DNA of 53,929 nucleotides from JBCCCJ01 sp039029315. GTDB lineage: Bacteria; Bacteroidota; Bacteroidia; J057. This document shows, piece by piece, positions 1 through 10,191 of this stretch. The position numbers and the translations under genes were made by a program. Position 1 is the stretch's first letter; each line of letters starts with the position of its first letter. The notes below the pieces were generated by a model. It ran no database searches. It was not told the origin of the DNA and worked only from the letters and a program-made list of their open reading frames with translations. The stretch lies in assembly GCA_039029315.1 (NCBI GenBank), contig JBCCGK010000081.1:1-53929 (forward strand), read 5' to 3'.

Positions 1-1
1 C

Positions 2-3000
2 TACATCATTGGCATTGCGGGTCTGGCAGATATCACCATTGAAGTCCTCCTGGGCAAAAGCCGGGATGGAGAGGCAAGATGGGAAAATGATGATCAGGTT
101 CGAATTGAATACAGCATCGACAATGGTCCCTTCCAGATTGCTGGTCTCTTTACTGGAAATAATCCAGCTGCAGGCGTAGGGGGAGAATTGCTAGAAGATA
201 CTGATCAAAATCCGGGGACTTTCGGGCCATTTGGAACTGCCTTGACTGATGTCTTCACCAATTTTTCCTGGACTGTACAGGGATCAGGAACCAATCTTGA
301 ATTTCGGGTTGTCGTTCTCTCAAACGGAACGGAAGAAGTCGCCTTTGACAAGATCTGCATCTCTACGGCACTGGCTTGTCTCAATGATACCACCAATGTC
401 TCATCTACGACTTGCGATCCAGGTCAGGTAGGCATCGTTCAGCAGACCCTCACCAATTTCTGTGGGGCGGATAGTATTGTGATCACTACCACTACCCTGC
501 TGCCAAGTGATACCACCAATGTGGCTTCAACCACTTGTGATCCAGGTCAGGTAGGCGTGGTTCAGCAGACCCTCACCAATCAGTTTGGCTGTGATTCCAT
601 TGTGCTGACTACGACCACTTTGCTGCCCAGCGATACAACAAATGTCGCATCCACCACTTGCGACCCCGGTCAGGTAGGCGTTGTTCAGCAGACCTTCACC
701 AATCAATTTGGTTGTGATTCTATTGTCCTGACGACAACCACATTGCTCCCAAGCGATACCACCAATGTGGCAGAAACCACTTGCGATCCAGGTCAGGTGG
801 GCGTAGTACAGCAGACTTTCACCAATCAGTTTGGTTGTGATTCCATTGTCCTGACTACCACCACATTGCTCCCAAGCGATACGACCAATGTGGCAGAAAC
901 CACTTGTGATCCGGGTCAGGTGGGCGTAGTTCAGCAGACTTTCACCAATCAGTTTGGTTGTGATTCCATTGTCCTGACTACAACAACATTGCTCCCAAGT
1001 GATACGACCAATGTCTCAGCAACCACTTGCGATCCAGGTCAGGTAGGGGTTGTTCAGCAGACCCTCACCAATCAGTTTGGATGTGATTCCATCGTGCTCA
1101 CAACCACCACTTTGTTGCCAAGCGATACCACCAATGTGGCAGAAACCACTTGTGATCCAGGTCAGGTAGGGGTTGTTCAGCAGACCCTCACCAATCAGTT
1201 TGGATGTGATTCCATTGTGCTGACTACGACCACACTCCTGCCAAGCGATACCACCAATGTCGCAGAAACCACTTGTGATCCAGGTCAGGTGGGCGTGGTT
1301 CAGCAGACCCTCACCAATCAGTTTGGATGTGATTCCATCGTGCTGACGACAACCACACTCCTGCCAAGCGATACCACCAATGTGGCTTCAACCACTTGTG
1401 ATCCAGGTCAGGTGGGCGTGGTTCAGCAGACTTTCACCAATCAGTTTGGATGTGATTCCATCGTGCTGACGACAACCACACTCCTGCCCAGTGATACGAC
1501 CAATGTCTCAGCAACCACTTGCGATCCAGATCTGGTAGGTGTTGAGCAGCAGACCTTCACCAATCAGTTTGGGTGTGATTCTGTAGTCATCACCACGACC
1601 ACCTTTGAAACACCTCCTGATGCAGGAGATGATGTAACGCTAGACTTATGTTCAGGTGAAATCATCGATCTGGATACAGTCGTAACTGCTCCGGGCGGAA
1701 GCTTTAGCATTGGAGACAGTGCGATCAGCAATATCTTTAATACCACAGGTCTGGGTGGCGAAGCATATGTGATTGAGTATACAGTAGCAAGCACAAATTC
1801 CTGCCCCGATGGCGTAGCGATGATTTGTGTCATGATTAATCGGACGCCTCCGACGCCTTCTGTATCTGACATTACCGTTTGTGAAGATGGAGATACCGAA
1901 ATCATCCCTGTCTTGAATCTGCCAAACAGAAGAGTTCCTTTTGAGGTGATTTGGAACTTCCAACCTCCAAATCTCAGTGCGAATACCAATCGACCAGCAT
2001 TAATCTCACCTGCCAATGTTGTTTTGGGCCCTGGTGTCAACAGTCCACAATTCTTTAGTGGCTTTTCTGGCAATGGTCTTTCAACTACAAATTGGGCTGG
2101 TGGTCCTGGCAACTTCTACGACTTCTGTATCACACCAAATGTAGGTACGGTAGATATTTTTGCCGTCGGCTCTCGATTCAGGAGGTCCAATACTGGTCCA
2201 AAAGATCTGGCCTTTTTGAGTCAGGAGAATGGAACAGGTCCTTTCCAGGGTATTTTTCCTCCTTTCCCAAATGATATCATCGCGACTGATTGGAAAGGGC
2301 GTCTACGAATTGGACTTCCATTCAATCCTCTGGCCGATGATGCCAATAGTTTCTGTTTCAGAATCACCGCTGATGATGCAACCTCTAATGCTGGCAGATT
2401 CCATGTGGATGATGTCATCATTGTCGGAGTTGTCAATCTGCCTCCTCCACCGATTACCTTCAATTTCTATGATGCTGATCCTACTGCTGGACCTGCCAAC
2501 CTGCTTGCAGGAGGGGTTAGTTCTTATGATCCAGGAACCACGGCAGGAAATACCGATATGATCTGGGTTACAGCTGTTCTTGAGAATTGCGAAAGTGATC
2601 CTGTAAAAGTAACAGTAAGCAATGAAACCGGACCTGATGCTGGTTCAGACAATATGACTACCGTTTGCGAAGGCACAGTAGTTGATCTGCTTCCGCTCGT
2701 TTCTGCCCCAGGTGGAAGCTTTGAAGATCCGGGTGCAAGCGGCGGTTTGTCCGGCTCAGACTTCAATACCAGTGGGCTTCCTGTAGGAGACTATGATATC
2801 TGGTACATTGTCCCAACGACAAATAGCTGCCCCAATGATACCGCAGTTATTACCGTAACTGTTGAACCCAACATTGAGGAAATCTGTGTCATCAACACCT
2901 ATGATACGGCCAATCCCGATGATCATGTCTTTGTCTTCTTTGATTTCCCCAAAGCTGCTGGTGGCACCTATCTCGCTGCCCGCTTTGTCTGGGACGGAAG

Positions 3001-5350
3001 CCCGGGTCAGCTGACTGTCAATGGAGATGGCACAGCGACCATCACTGGGAAGGTCAAACTCAAACAAGACAACAATGTCACATTTGATGTGAGTATCCTG
3101 CTTGAAAACAGAATGGACTGGCCGATGTGGTCTGGTCTTGGACGTACCTACGCCTACAAACCAGCAACACAGGCTGTCGCCTCTCTCGAGCATGTCAACT
3201 GGGATTATTATGAAATGAGTGCTAGCAGTTCCCTCACTGCTTGTCCTGGTTCTACCTATGATGGCGATGTCATCAACCTGACGCATAAGCCTGCTGATTA
3301 CAGCATGGGCTTCCAGGTAGGCTTTGCTGCCAATGAGAAGGACAATGACAAAGGCATTGCAGGATGGTTCTTCTATTCAGGAACCCTCGGTAGCGTAAGT
3401 GTCTCTGACTGGGGTGATATGAATGCTGATCTTGACTGCTCATTCACCAACTGTGTCGATTGTACTGTTGACTTCACAACTGTGAACTCACCTGAGATCT
3501 GCAATGGCGCTGGCGGGGGATCAATCACCATGAATGCCACTGGCGGAAGTGGGGTCTATGACTTCTCTGAGGATGGCGGCACTACATGGATTACTGGAAC
3601 CGGAAGCAATTCTTATTCCTTCAACAATCTCTCTGGCATGATCGAATTGCGTGTGCGGGATGCCAATGATCTCAACTGCCGATCAGACATTCGATTTGTC
3701 GATCTGACTGGACCTGCACCAGATTTCACCACATCTACTGTGGATGCCTCTTGTGCGGATCGTGAAGATGGTTCTATCGATATCAATGTTACAGCCGGAA
3801 ACGGACCATTCATGTACTCCCTCAATGGCGGTGCATTCGTCGGAAGCGGCAATATGTATACCTTCTCAGGTCTGGCTGCCGATGATCATACCATTCAGGT
3901 CAAGGATGCCAATGGATGTATCTCTGATCCCAAAATCGTAACCACTGGCACGAACAACCCACCAGCATTCGATGTGTCCATTACGCATGAATCTTCTCCT
4001 GGGGCCAATGATGGAGCGGTTACAGTAGTCGTAACCAGCGGGGTGCCTTCCTTCCTTTTCTCCAATGACAATGGGGCGACCCTTGTTCCCGGAGTGGGCA
4101 ATACGCATATCTTCACTGGTTTGACAGTTGGATTCTACGATCTGCTTGTTGAAGATGGAAATGGCTGTCAATCTACCCGATTGCCTGCATTTGTCTCTGG
4201 TGCAGGATTCTGTCCTCCCACAGATCTGATCGATGACTTCTTCACTGCCCATCCCGGCAATGATGGTAAGAATGCTCGATTCATGTGCGAAGATCAGAGT
4301 CCAAGCCTGCTATACGAACTTACTGGACTTTCAGGCGGAAACAGCTTCTATCTCGATTGGGAAGTCTCTGGTTTCCAAGGCAAAGCCACCGGAGATCGAC
4401 CAACTGTAGATGGCATTGTACCTGCTACTGATGGGTCAGTTGGAGGGTCAACAGCCTCAACTACCACCAATGGCATTCACACCTTTGACGCCAATGGAAA
4501 GGTCTTCGGATTGGAAGACAATGTCAATTCCATGAGAAGAATCTCATTGGCCGTTCAGCCTTATATGGTCAACAGCGCAGGTACTGTTTGTCCTGCCAAT
4601 CCAGATACCTGGAAGGTCTACGTTTACAAGCGTGCCCAAGCTGATTTGGACAATGCTATCGTGCCTGGAACGGCTATTGTGATCAACAGTGGAGATGATC
4701 CAACTGGAAGCATCAGCATTGATCAGACATCCAACATCAAGGAAAAGAGCAATGGGCTCTTGATCTATGATCTGCACATCGATCCCAATCCAGATATCAC
4801 TGAACTGGCTGCAGGAGTAGATCAGGCAAATGTTGGCTTATCAGCAAACAACTATAACGACAATGACTTTGAGGACATCGATCTGGGACTCAACAGCCTG
4901 ACCAATACTTCAGGTGGAGCTGTTACAGTAACTGTTGAGCTTACGCCCAAATTTGATCCCAAGCATTCTCGTGCAGCTGACAAGGATCCGATCAACAATC
5001 CAAATGGATATTGCAATGGAGCGACACAGACCATTGACATCATTGTCAATTCTGTGAGCCCGAGAAAGGCCAACAACACTGTATTGGTCAATGGCAAGTC
5101 TGTCAATTTCAGACTCTATCCCAACCCGGCTGACACCTACTTCTTCCTGCAAGCTTCAGCCGTTCTGGAGCAAGCGCAGAAGTTTGAGATCACCAATATG
5201 TTGGGTCAGACACTGATACACGGTCAGATCGAAGCAGGAGCAGCTCGCGAAAAAGTAGAGGTACAGAACCTCTCGGCGGGTGTGTATATGGTCAAAATCA
5301 TCAATGAACAAGGACCAGCTGCATTGATTCGATTTGAGAAAATACATTGA
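2..5350 (+). CDS. Giant T9SS-secreted repeat protein (5' truncated by window edge)
   Basis: The frame is open from base 2 with no stop, so the gene starts upstream of the window; 1782 residues are visible. In order they show an N-terminal beta-rich region, ten tandem 41-residue repeats (bases 386-1615) containing DTTNV, TTCDPGQVG and QFGCDS with two conserved Cys each, PKD-like segments with DAGDD and APGGSF, three SprB-type repeats (about 3450-4200, ending in VRDAND, VKDANGC and VEDGNGC), and a C-terminal type A T9SS sorting domain (RLYPNPAD, LSAGVYMVKI). It is probably secreted by T9SS and attached to the cell surface, perhaps as an adhesin or gliding-associated protein. The two Cys per repeat could form disulfides. 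An internal TTG at 188 is not a credible start. The terminator at 5399-5429 ends the unit. The family assignment is firm; the function is inferred. Confidence 0.9.
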   Translation, partial: YIIGIAGLADITIEVLLGKSRDGEARWENDDQVRIEYSIDNGPFQIAGLFTGNNPAAGVGGELLEDTDQNPGTFGPFGTALTDVFTNFSWTVQGSGTNLEFRVVVLSNGTEEVAFDKICISTALACLNDTTNVSSTTCDPGQVGIVQQTLTNFCGADSIVITTTTLLPSDTTNVASTTCDPGQVGVVQQTLTNQFGCDSIVLTTTTLLPSDTTNVASTTCDPGQVGVVQQTFTNQFGCDSIVLTTTTLLPSDTTNVAETTCDPGQVGVVQQTFTNQFGCDSIVLTTTTLLPSDTTNVAETTCDPGQVGVVQQTFTNQFGCDSIVLTTTTLLPSDTTNVSATTCDPGQVGVVQQTLTNQFGCDSIVLTTTTLLPSDTTNVAETTCDPGQVGVVQQTLTNQFGCDSIVLTTTTLLPSDTTNVAETTCDPGQVGVVQQTLTNQFGCDSIVLTTTTLLPSDTTNVASTTCDPGQVGVVQQTFTNQFGCDSIVLTTTTLLPSDTTNVSATTCDPDLVGVEQQTFTNQFGCDSVVITTTTFETPPDAGDDVTLDLCSGEIIDLDTVVTAPGGSFSIGDSAISNIFNTTGLGGEAYVIEYTVASTNSCPDGVAMICVMINRTPPTPSVSDITVCEDGDTEIIPVLNLPNRRVPFEVIWNFQPPNLSANTNRPALISPANVVLGPGVNSPQFFSGFSGNGLSTTNWAGGPGNFYDFCITPNVGTVDIFAVGSRFRRSNTGPKDLAFLSQENGTGPFQGIFPPFPNDIIATDWKGRLRIGLPFNPLADDANSFCFRITADDATSNAGRFHVDDVIIVGVVNLPPPPITFNFYDADPTAGPANLLAGGVSSYDPGTTAGNTDMIWVTAVLENCESDPVKVTVSNETGPDAGSDNMTTVCEGTVVDLLPLVSAPGGSFEDPGASGGLSGSDFNTSGLPVGDYDIWYIVPTTNSCPNDTAVITVTVEPNIEEICVINTYDTANPDDHVFVFFDFPKAAGGTYLAARFVWDGSPGQLTVNGDGTATITGKVKLKQDNNVTFDVSILLENRMDWPMWSGLGRTYAYKPATQAVASLEHVNWDYYEMSASSSLTACPGSTYDGDVINLTHKPADYSMGFQVGFAANEKDNDKGIAGWFFYSGTLGSVSVSDWGDMNADLDCSFTNCVDCTVDFTTVNSPEICNGAGGGSITMNATGGSGVYDFSEDGGTTWITGTGSNSYSFNNLSGMIELRVRDANDLNCRSDIRFVDLTGPAPDFTTSTVDASCADREDGSIDINVTAGNGPFMYSLNGGAFVGSGNMYTFSGLAADDHTIQVKDANGCISDPKIVTTGTNNPPAFDVSITHESSPGANDGAVTVVVTSGVPSFLFSNDNGATLVPGVGNTHIFTGLTVGFYDLLVEDGNGCQSTRLPAFVSGAGFCPPTDLIDDFFTAHPGNDGKNARFMCEDQSPSLLYELTGLSGGNSFYLDWEVSGFQGKATGDRPTVDGIVPATDGSVGGSTASTTTNGIHTFDANGKVFGLEDNVNSMRRISLAVQPYMVNSAGTVCPANPDTWKVYVYKRAQADLDNAIVPGTAIVINSGDDPTGSISIDQTSNIKEKSNGLLIYDLHIDPNPDITELAAGVDQANVGLSANNYNDNDFEDIDLGLNSLTNTSGGAVTVTVELTPKFDPKHSRAADKDPINNPNGYCNGATQTIDIIVNSVSPRKANNTVLVNGKSVNFRLYPNPADTYFFLQASAVLEQAQKFEITNMLGQTLIHGQIEAGAAREKVEVQNLSAGVYMVKIINEQGPAALIRFEKIH
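386..1615 (+). repeat. Ten tandem 123-bp coding repeats
   Basis: Each unit is exactly 123 bp (41 codons) and begins with GATACNACNAATGT. The first copy (TNFCGADS instead of TNQFGCDS) and the last (CDPDLVGVEQQ) are the most divergent. The inner eight differ almost only at synonymous sites, at the residues after NV (AS, AE, SA), and at the Leu/Phe in QQTLTN/QQTFTN. This pattern suggests recent expansion or gene conversion under protein-level constraint. Confidence 0.95.
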
Positions 5351-5398
5351 TCACATAAACTGATCATGTAGCATACATCTATATTTACCGATAGTGCT

Positions 5399-5429
5399 AA
5401 GCCCTGCAAGGACATTCCTTGCGGGGCTT
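5399..5429. terminator. Bidirectional terminator hairpin
   Basis: The arms AAGCCCTGCAAGGA and TCCTTGCGGGGCTT pair at 13 of 14 positions plus one G-U, with a 3-nt loop. T-rich flanks lie on the plus side. It sits between the convergent T9SS protein gene and the methyltransferase gene. Confidence 0.8.
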
Positions 5430-5460
5430 TAGATTTTATTCGCAGCTCCCAATCCCCTGC

Positions 5461-6219
5461 CTACTCCTTCTTACATACAAACAAATGATGGTTGAAGCCA
5501 TTGGGACCCCAAAGTTTCACATAGGACTCATTGGGATGGATGAAGTTTTTTCTTTCTACAGAAGAAAACCCAACTTCTGTCAAGGCGCGTTTGAGGTTGG
5601 TTCCATGAATGGCAATGTGATCAATGTGAAGGACTTCTGTTGGCGTATGGACTCGTCCTTTGACATGAGACCATGCAGGAGGAATCTGCCCCTCTTCGAC
5701 ATCAGGAATATATTCATACATCGACAGTTGGCGAAGTCGATTCATTTGAGCTTTGCGATAGACATAATCATGCGTGATATCCAATACAATTGCAATCCCT
5801 CCAAAAGCCACATGATCTGCAATGTTCTGGCAAGCGATTCTCAATGTCTCATAATCTGGCACAAAGTGTAAGGCATAGATACAAGAGACCACATCAAATG
5901 ATTTTCCTATAAAAAAAGGGCGATAGGCATCCTGTACCTGAAACTGATAGGCAGGTGTATCATATAGATTTCTGGCAAGTTGGATTTGAGCAGGACTGAT
6001 ATCAACACCCATGGTATATCTGGCCCCTTTTTCCTGAAACAACTGACATAACTTTCCATTTCCACATCCAATATCCAACACAGCTTTCCCTTCCAAGTCC
6101 TGTGGAGAAAAATTACAAAAGATAGATCGAAAAAACATCGAATAGTAGCTTTCTTCTGTCACACTATCATACATCTGCGACAGTGTTGAATCGAAATTTC
6201 CATTTATGTGATCTTGCAT
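5461..6219 (-). CDS. Class I SAM-dependent methyltransferase
   Basis: This 252-residue cytoplasmic protein has a Rossmann-type methyltransferase fold. Motif I is VLDIGCGNGKL near residue 50, followed by GVDISPAQIQLA (acidic ribose-binding end of strand 2) and a DVVSCIYALHFV segment typical of ubiE/Methyltransf_11 proteins. The substrate cannot be read from the sequence; the C-terminal half (HTPTEVLHIDHI, KLWGPNGFNHH) may form the substrate lid. It is a single gene, convergent with the giant surface protein and divergent from the receiver gene at 6330. The ATG start is followed directly by a plausible N-terminal helix. Fold confidence is high; a specific role is not assignable. Confidence 0.85.
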   Translation of the reverse strand: MQDHINGNFDSTLSQMYDSVTEESYYSMFFRSIFCNFSPQDLEGKAVLDIGCGNGKLCQLFQEKGARYTMGVDISPAQIQLARNLYDTPAYQFQVQDAYRPFFIGKSFDVVSCIYALHFVPDYETLRIACQNIADHVAFGGIAIVLDITHDYVYRKAQMNRLRQLSMYEYIPDVEEGQIPPAWSHVKGRVHTPTEVLHIDHIAIHGTNLKRALTEVGFSSVERKNFIHPNESYVKLWGPNGFNHHLFVCKKE

Positions 6220-6329
6220 TTTGCTATTTACGAAATAGTCAGGAATCGCGTCTCGATTTGTTTGAGATCCTCTGATAGAGGTTTGCTTAATCTTTCAAAA
6301 GACTGTAAATTATCATTTTCAACTACCTA

Positions 6330-6719
6330 ATGAATATGTCTGATTCTGTGAGGAAAATACTGGTTGTCGAGGATGATGAGGTGAATTTGATCATTGCAAA
6401 ATATATCCTGAACAAAGCGGGTTTCAACGTAACGACCGTTGACAATGGTGAATCTGCCATTGATATTATTGCTGAGCAAGATTTTGACCTGGTGTTGATG
6501 GATATCGAAATGCCGATCATGGATGGACTGGAAGCCACCCCTATCATCCGCAAAACGGAGAAAGGTCGCAAGCTCCCTATCATTGCCTTGACAGCACATT
6601 CCCTACCTGAGAAACTTGCACAATTCAAACATGCCGGGATTGACGATTATATTCTCAAACCATTTGATGGAGATAAATTTCGGCATATTGCTGACAAATA
6701 TCTTCCCCATTCCGTATAA
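6330..6719 (+). CDS. Single-domain response regulator (CheY-like receiver)
   Basis: The 129 residues form one receiver domain with no output domain. The acidic pair is Asp15/Asp16, the phosphoacceptor is Asp58 in LVLMDIEMP, the switch Thr is Thr88 in IALTAH, and the conserved Lys is Lys110 in ILKPF. The sequence resembles receivers of hybrid histidine kinases (DDEVNLIIAKYIL), so it probably takes phosphate from a kinase encoded elsewhere. A second ATG at codon 3 is an equally possible start. The stop codon abuts the TTG start of the ABC exporter at 6720, which suggests translational coupling, although a functional link is unproven. Confidence 0.92.
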   Translation: MNMSDSVRKILVVEDDEVNLIIAKYILNKAGFNVTTVDNGESAIDIIAEQDFDLVLMDIEMPIMDGLEATPIIRKTEKGRKLPIIALTAHSLPEKLAQFKHAGIDDYILKPFDGDKFRHIADKYLPHSV

Positions 6720-8528
6720 TTGTTTGTGAATACCTCCAACGCTTCAAATCAGCTCTCCACAAAGGAATCCTACTCATTCAGCCATTTGTTCATTGACCTA
6801 AAGCGTCATCTCAGCCCGCATCGAATTCACTTTGGCATAGGCACTGCCCTGGCTGTCTTTAGTAGTGCGATTTGGTTGGCCATCCCCTGGGCATTTGGGG
6901 AAATCATTACCTTTTCTTCCGAATATGAAACTGGTGTCTCGACAGAACCCGTCTGGCAATATTTGGCATTGATCGCCATTGTGTCTTTGCTCTACTATTG
7001 TGCCCAGGAGGTTGGGCGATTCCTCATCTATCTAGTTGGGAACAAAATTTCAGTTGACCTCCAAAAACAAACCCTTCGCCACATGATTCGCCTGAATCTG
7101 AACTGGCATGAAACCGAGAACAGTGGAAACAAACTCAAAAAAATCAGTCGAGGGGGAGACAGTCTCCGAGAATTGCTACAGTTGTACATCAATCTTTTTA
7201 TTGATACAGTGGTGAGTCTGATCGGGATTGGGGTCATCTTTTCCATTATGGATTGGCGCTTGATTCTGATTTTGTTGGCGTTTTTTGGAATTCAGTATGT
7301 CTTGGGGGTATTCCTCACTGGAAGGGCACGATCACAAGCCAGAAAAGTCAACACACAAGAAGAAGAGTTCGAAGGGATGAAATTCGAATTGCTCAACAAT
7401 ATCCGCACCATCAAGACCCTCGACATGCTTCATCCGATCATTGATATGGTGGGAAATAAAACTCAGTCTTTGGTCAGCGAAATTCGACAGAGGATTATTC
7501 TCTTTCGGACCAGAATGGCGGTTCTTGGGGTGAATCAGCAGATTTTCAGGCTATTGATTATTGGATTTGCTGCATGGAAAGTGATTGATGGGGATTTTGA
7601 GGTTGGTGTCATCGCACATGTTTACTTCTATTTTGGCAAGGTAGAATCCTCGGCGAAGCGATTTTCGGACATGTATCACAAATTGGTGCTGATTCGAATC
7701 AATCTGGAAGGTTCCTTTGGTATCTTGCGCGAAAAAGCAAGTATCGAGGAGGAAGGGACGCTCGACTTCCCCTCCGATTGGCAACAATTGACCCTTAACA
7801 AGCTGAAATTCTCCTACGCAAACCGAGATGTCCTGCATGGGATTGATCTGAGTATTGAGCGGGGACAAAAGATCGGGATCGTCGGCGCTTCGGGGGCAGG
7901 GAAATCTACCCTTTTCCAATTGCTTCAAAAATTGTATCAGCAGTATGAGGGCCAGATCGCTTTTGACACATATGATCTGAGAGACATTCGTCGGGAGACC
8001 TACACCTCTCATATGGGAGTCATCCTACAGGAGACAGAATTATTCAACCTCTCTATCAAAGATAATCTGACCCTTGGGCAAGATCTGGATGAAGCGGGCA
8101 AGGCGTGGCTGGAAGAAGTCTTGTTCATCGCTGGGCTGAAAGCATGGATCGACAAGCTCCCCAAAGGATGGCATACAGTTGTCGGAGAAAAAGGTGTCAA
8201 ATTGTCTGGGGGAGAAAAACAACGCCTCGGCATCGCTAGAGCTTTGTATCGCAATCCCCAATTGCTGTTCCTGGATGAAGCAACCTCACAGCTGGATGCT
8301 GAACTGGAGTTCCATATTCAAGCCAGACTCAAAGAATTTGCCAAAGAGATGACTGTCCTGGTAGTGGCTCACCGACTCGCCTCCCTCCAACACATGGATC
8401 ATATCATTGTATTGGAGAAAGGCAAAATCATTGAGTCAGGGAGCTTTGAGGATCTTCTTGATCAAAAAGGATTGTTCTATTCGTTATGGGAAAAACAGAA
8501 CCTTGAGGCCAATGGCCTACCATCTTAG
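6720..8528 (+). CDS. ABC exporter half-transporter (permease-ATPase fusion)
   Basis: The 602 residues contain a six-helix type I exporter membrane domain (about residues 35-330) and a nucleotide-binding domain. The NBD shows Walker A GASGAGKST (389-397), a Q-loop in VILQETE, signature LSGGEKQRLG (495 on), Walker B LLFLDEAT (515 on) and the H-loop VVAHR (His551). It likely works as a homodimer exporting a lipid, peptide or drug-like substrate; the substrate is unknown. No ATG is available near the N-terminus, so translation starts at TTG 6720 or GTG 6726, directly after the receiver gene stop. The 3' end overlaps the convergent gene at 8517 by 12 bp. Confidence 0.9.
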   Translation: MFVNTSNASNQLSTKESYSFSHLFIDLKRHLSPHRIHFGIGTALAVFSSAIWLAIPWAFGEIITFSSEYETGVSTEPVWQYLALIAIVSLLYYCAQEVGRFLIYLVGNKISVDLQKQTLRHMIRLNLNWHETENSGNKLKKISRGGDSLRELLQLYINLFIDTVVSLIGIGVIFSIMDWRLILILLAFFGIQYVLGVFLTGRARSQARKVNTQEEEFEGMKFELLNNIRTIKTLDMLHPIIDMVGNKTQSLVSEIRQRIILFRTRMAVLGVNQQIFRLLIIGFAAWKVIDGDFEVGVIAHVYFYFGKVESSAKRFSDMYHKLVLIRINLEGSFGILREKASIEEEGTLDFPSDWQQLTLNKLKFSYANRDVLHGIDLSIERGQKIGIVGASGAGKSTLFQLLQKLYQQYEGQIAFDTYDLRDIRRETYTSHMGVILQETELFNLSIKDNLTLGQDLDEAGKAWLEEVLFIAGLKAWIDKLPKGWHTVVGEKGVKLSGGEKQRLGIARALYRNPQLLFLDEATSQLDAELEFHIQARLKEFAKEMTVLVVAHRLASLQHMDHIIVLEKGKIIESGSFEDLLDQKGLFYSLWEKQNLEANGLPS

Positions 8529-10190
8529 AAGATAAAAGCCATCAGAATAAATCTGACCATTGTTGAAAAAATAGCCGCTTACCTTCCCCACCAGATGCGC
8601 GCCAGCTGAATTCATGTGCAATGCCATGGGGAATATGTCCACAGTATTGGTTGAGAATACTTTGGTTCTTTGTCCAACAGAGACTTGTGCATCCTGGCCA
8701 AAACTCAACATGAAGATTTCTCCTCCGGCTGGTCGATACATATGATCTCCCACGACATAATTAGAAATACTGTTTGTGATCAAGTGCAGACTATTGGAGG
8801 GGGCAACATCCTGCTGATAAAATCTTGTCCCGCCATAGATTGTATTTGTGTCTATGATATCCAGACTCACCGGATCGACAAGGAAGAGTTGATCTTGGGA
8901 ATCTTCCGTGTCCATAAAACTATAATACAGACTGTCTGCCACAACCAAAGGTCTCATGAGGTAATGGACAAATTTGTCTGTGATCACATTTCCTGTGCTG
9001 GACAATACAAGCCAACGGGCAGAATCAGGAGAAAAATTCTGTAAATTAAAGGAAGAATACTGCGCATAGAGCTTGTTCTGATCAGAAAATTCGATGCCAG
9101 TCACTCCATTGTCAAAATTGTCATCTCCATAGGTATCTATCCAGGAAAAGACTCCTGTGTTTTCATCTGTCAGGCCGATATAGGCATCTGATCCATTGGG
9201 ATTGGACGTGAGATTGAAGGAATCTATCGTCAATTGTCCCTGAAATTGCCCACTTATACCAATCCCAAGTCCTGGAACCCAATCCAGATCTCCAAAACTG
9301 ACAAATCCGCTACTATTCTGAGTCCCACCGAATTTGGTCCAAACGATATTCCCTGATTGATCCAGACGCATCAGATAATCATTGTTGACGCTATTGGGAA
9401 ATGTCGTTCCATCAAAAGTAACCGTTGTCGATTGCCCAAGATTGTATCCGAAATATCCTCTGATGAGTACTTCCCCGTTCTGGGCATGCAGTTGAGACAG
9501 TTGATCCTGCCCATGCATACTTCCGCCAGTTTTGACCCAGATCAAATTCCCTTGCCAATCATACTTCGCCACAAATATATCGGACCACCCTTCCTCTCCA
9601 GTAATGGTGGTACTTCCGATCTGGGTAGTTCCTGAAAAAGATCCACCAATAAATATGAAGCCACTCGAATCGATGGCACTGTGAAATCCCTCTATCGTTC
9701 CAGGAACTGGAAGAGCGATCACATCGGCAAATCCATTGTCCAGAGAACTAATGGGGGTTTCACCTCCTTCTCCGATGCCATTATTGGCATTGACATTCTC
9801 AGCATATAAGGCATATGGAACGGATAAAAGCTCAGAGGTTCCCAGAAGTTGATAGTTGCTTCCGCCAGCTGGATCGAGTTCAATTTGTACAAAATGTGCA
9901 CCTGCCCCCCAATCGATGTCTTCAAATAGATTCAGCGTTGCGTTGCCTCTTCCAATCTGGAGGTGAAATAAGCCAGCATCATTAGTGGTCGTGCTATGGG
10001 TCTCAGCATAAACAGGCGTACCTGTCATAGTTCCTGTCAAAACAGTGATCTGAAGACTGATCTGTTGGCTTGCCAATGGCGCACCATTGTTGTCGCGAGC
10101 GATGGCTTGGTAGTTCAGAGCCTGTGGGGGTTGGGCATAGAGAGACAGTCCCCCTAATAGGAGTAGCAAAAAAGAAACAATGCGTTTCAT
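8517..10190 (-). CDS. Secreted protein with Bacteroidota tail-fibre-like N-domain and SBBP-type beta-propeller
   Basis: This 557-residue protein has a clear signal peptide (MKRIVSFLLLLLGGLSLYAQ). The N-terminal domain has the recurrent Bacteroidota pattern PQALNYQAIARDNNG ... LLSVPYALYAEN (residues 22-133). The rest carries SBBP-like blades with repeats such as GNLIWVKTGGS and GNIVWTKFGGT, consistent with a beta-propeller. No catalytic motif was seen and no canonical T9SS tail is evident. Its start lies one base after the stop of the gene at 10192-10680, so the two are almost certainly cotranscribed. It is probably extracellular or surface bound. The function is not known. Confidence 0.85.
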   Translation of the reverse strand: MKRIVSFLLLLLGGLSLYAQPPQALNYQAIARDNNGAPLASQQISLQITVLTGTMTGTPVYAETHSTTTNDAGLFHLQIGRGNATLNLFEDIDWGAGAHFVQIELDPAGGSNYQLLGTSELLSVPYALYAENVNANNGIGEGGETPISSLDNGFADVIALPVPGTIEGFHSAIDSSGFIFIGGSFSGTTQIGSTTITGEEGWSDIFVAKYDWQGNLIWVKTGGSMHGQDQLSQLHAQNGEVLIRGYFGYNLGQSTTVTFDGTTFPNSVNNDYLMRLDQSGNIVWTKFGGTQNSSGFVSFGDLDWVPGLGIGISGQFQGQLTIDSFNLTSNPNGSDAYIGLTDENTGVFSWIDTYGDDNFDNGVTGIEFSDQNKLYAQYSSFNLQNFSPDSARWLVLSSTGNVITDKFVHYLMRPLVVADSLYYSFMDTEDSQDQLFLVDPVSLDIIDTNTIYGGTRFYQQDVAPSNSLHLITNSISNYVVGDHMYRPAGGEIFMLSFGQDAQVSVGQRTKVFSTNTVDIFPMALHMNSAGAHLVGKVSGYFFNNGQIYSDGFYLLRW

Positions 10191-10191
10191 G

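Noticed and set aside
386..1615. Possible CRISPR-like regularity
   Set aside because: The 123-bp periodicity is in frame within one coding region and there are no unique spacers.
1564..2112. 182-codon minus-strand frame
   Set aside because: It is a shadow of the repeat-rich T9SS protein, with no domain or start signal.
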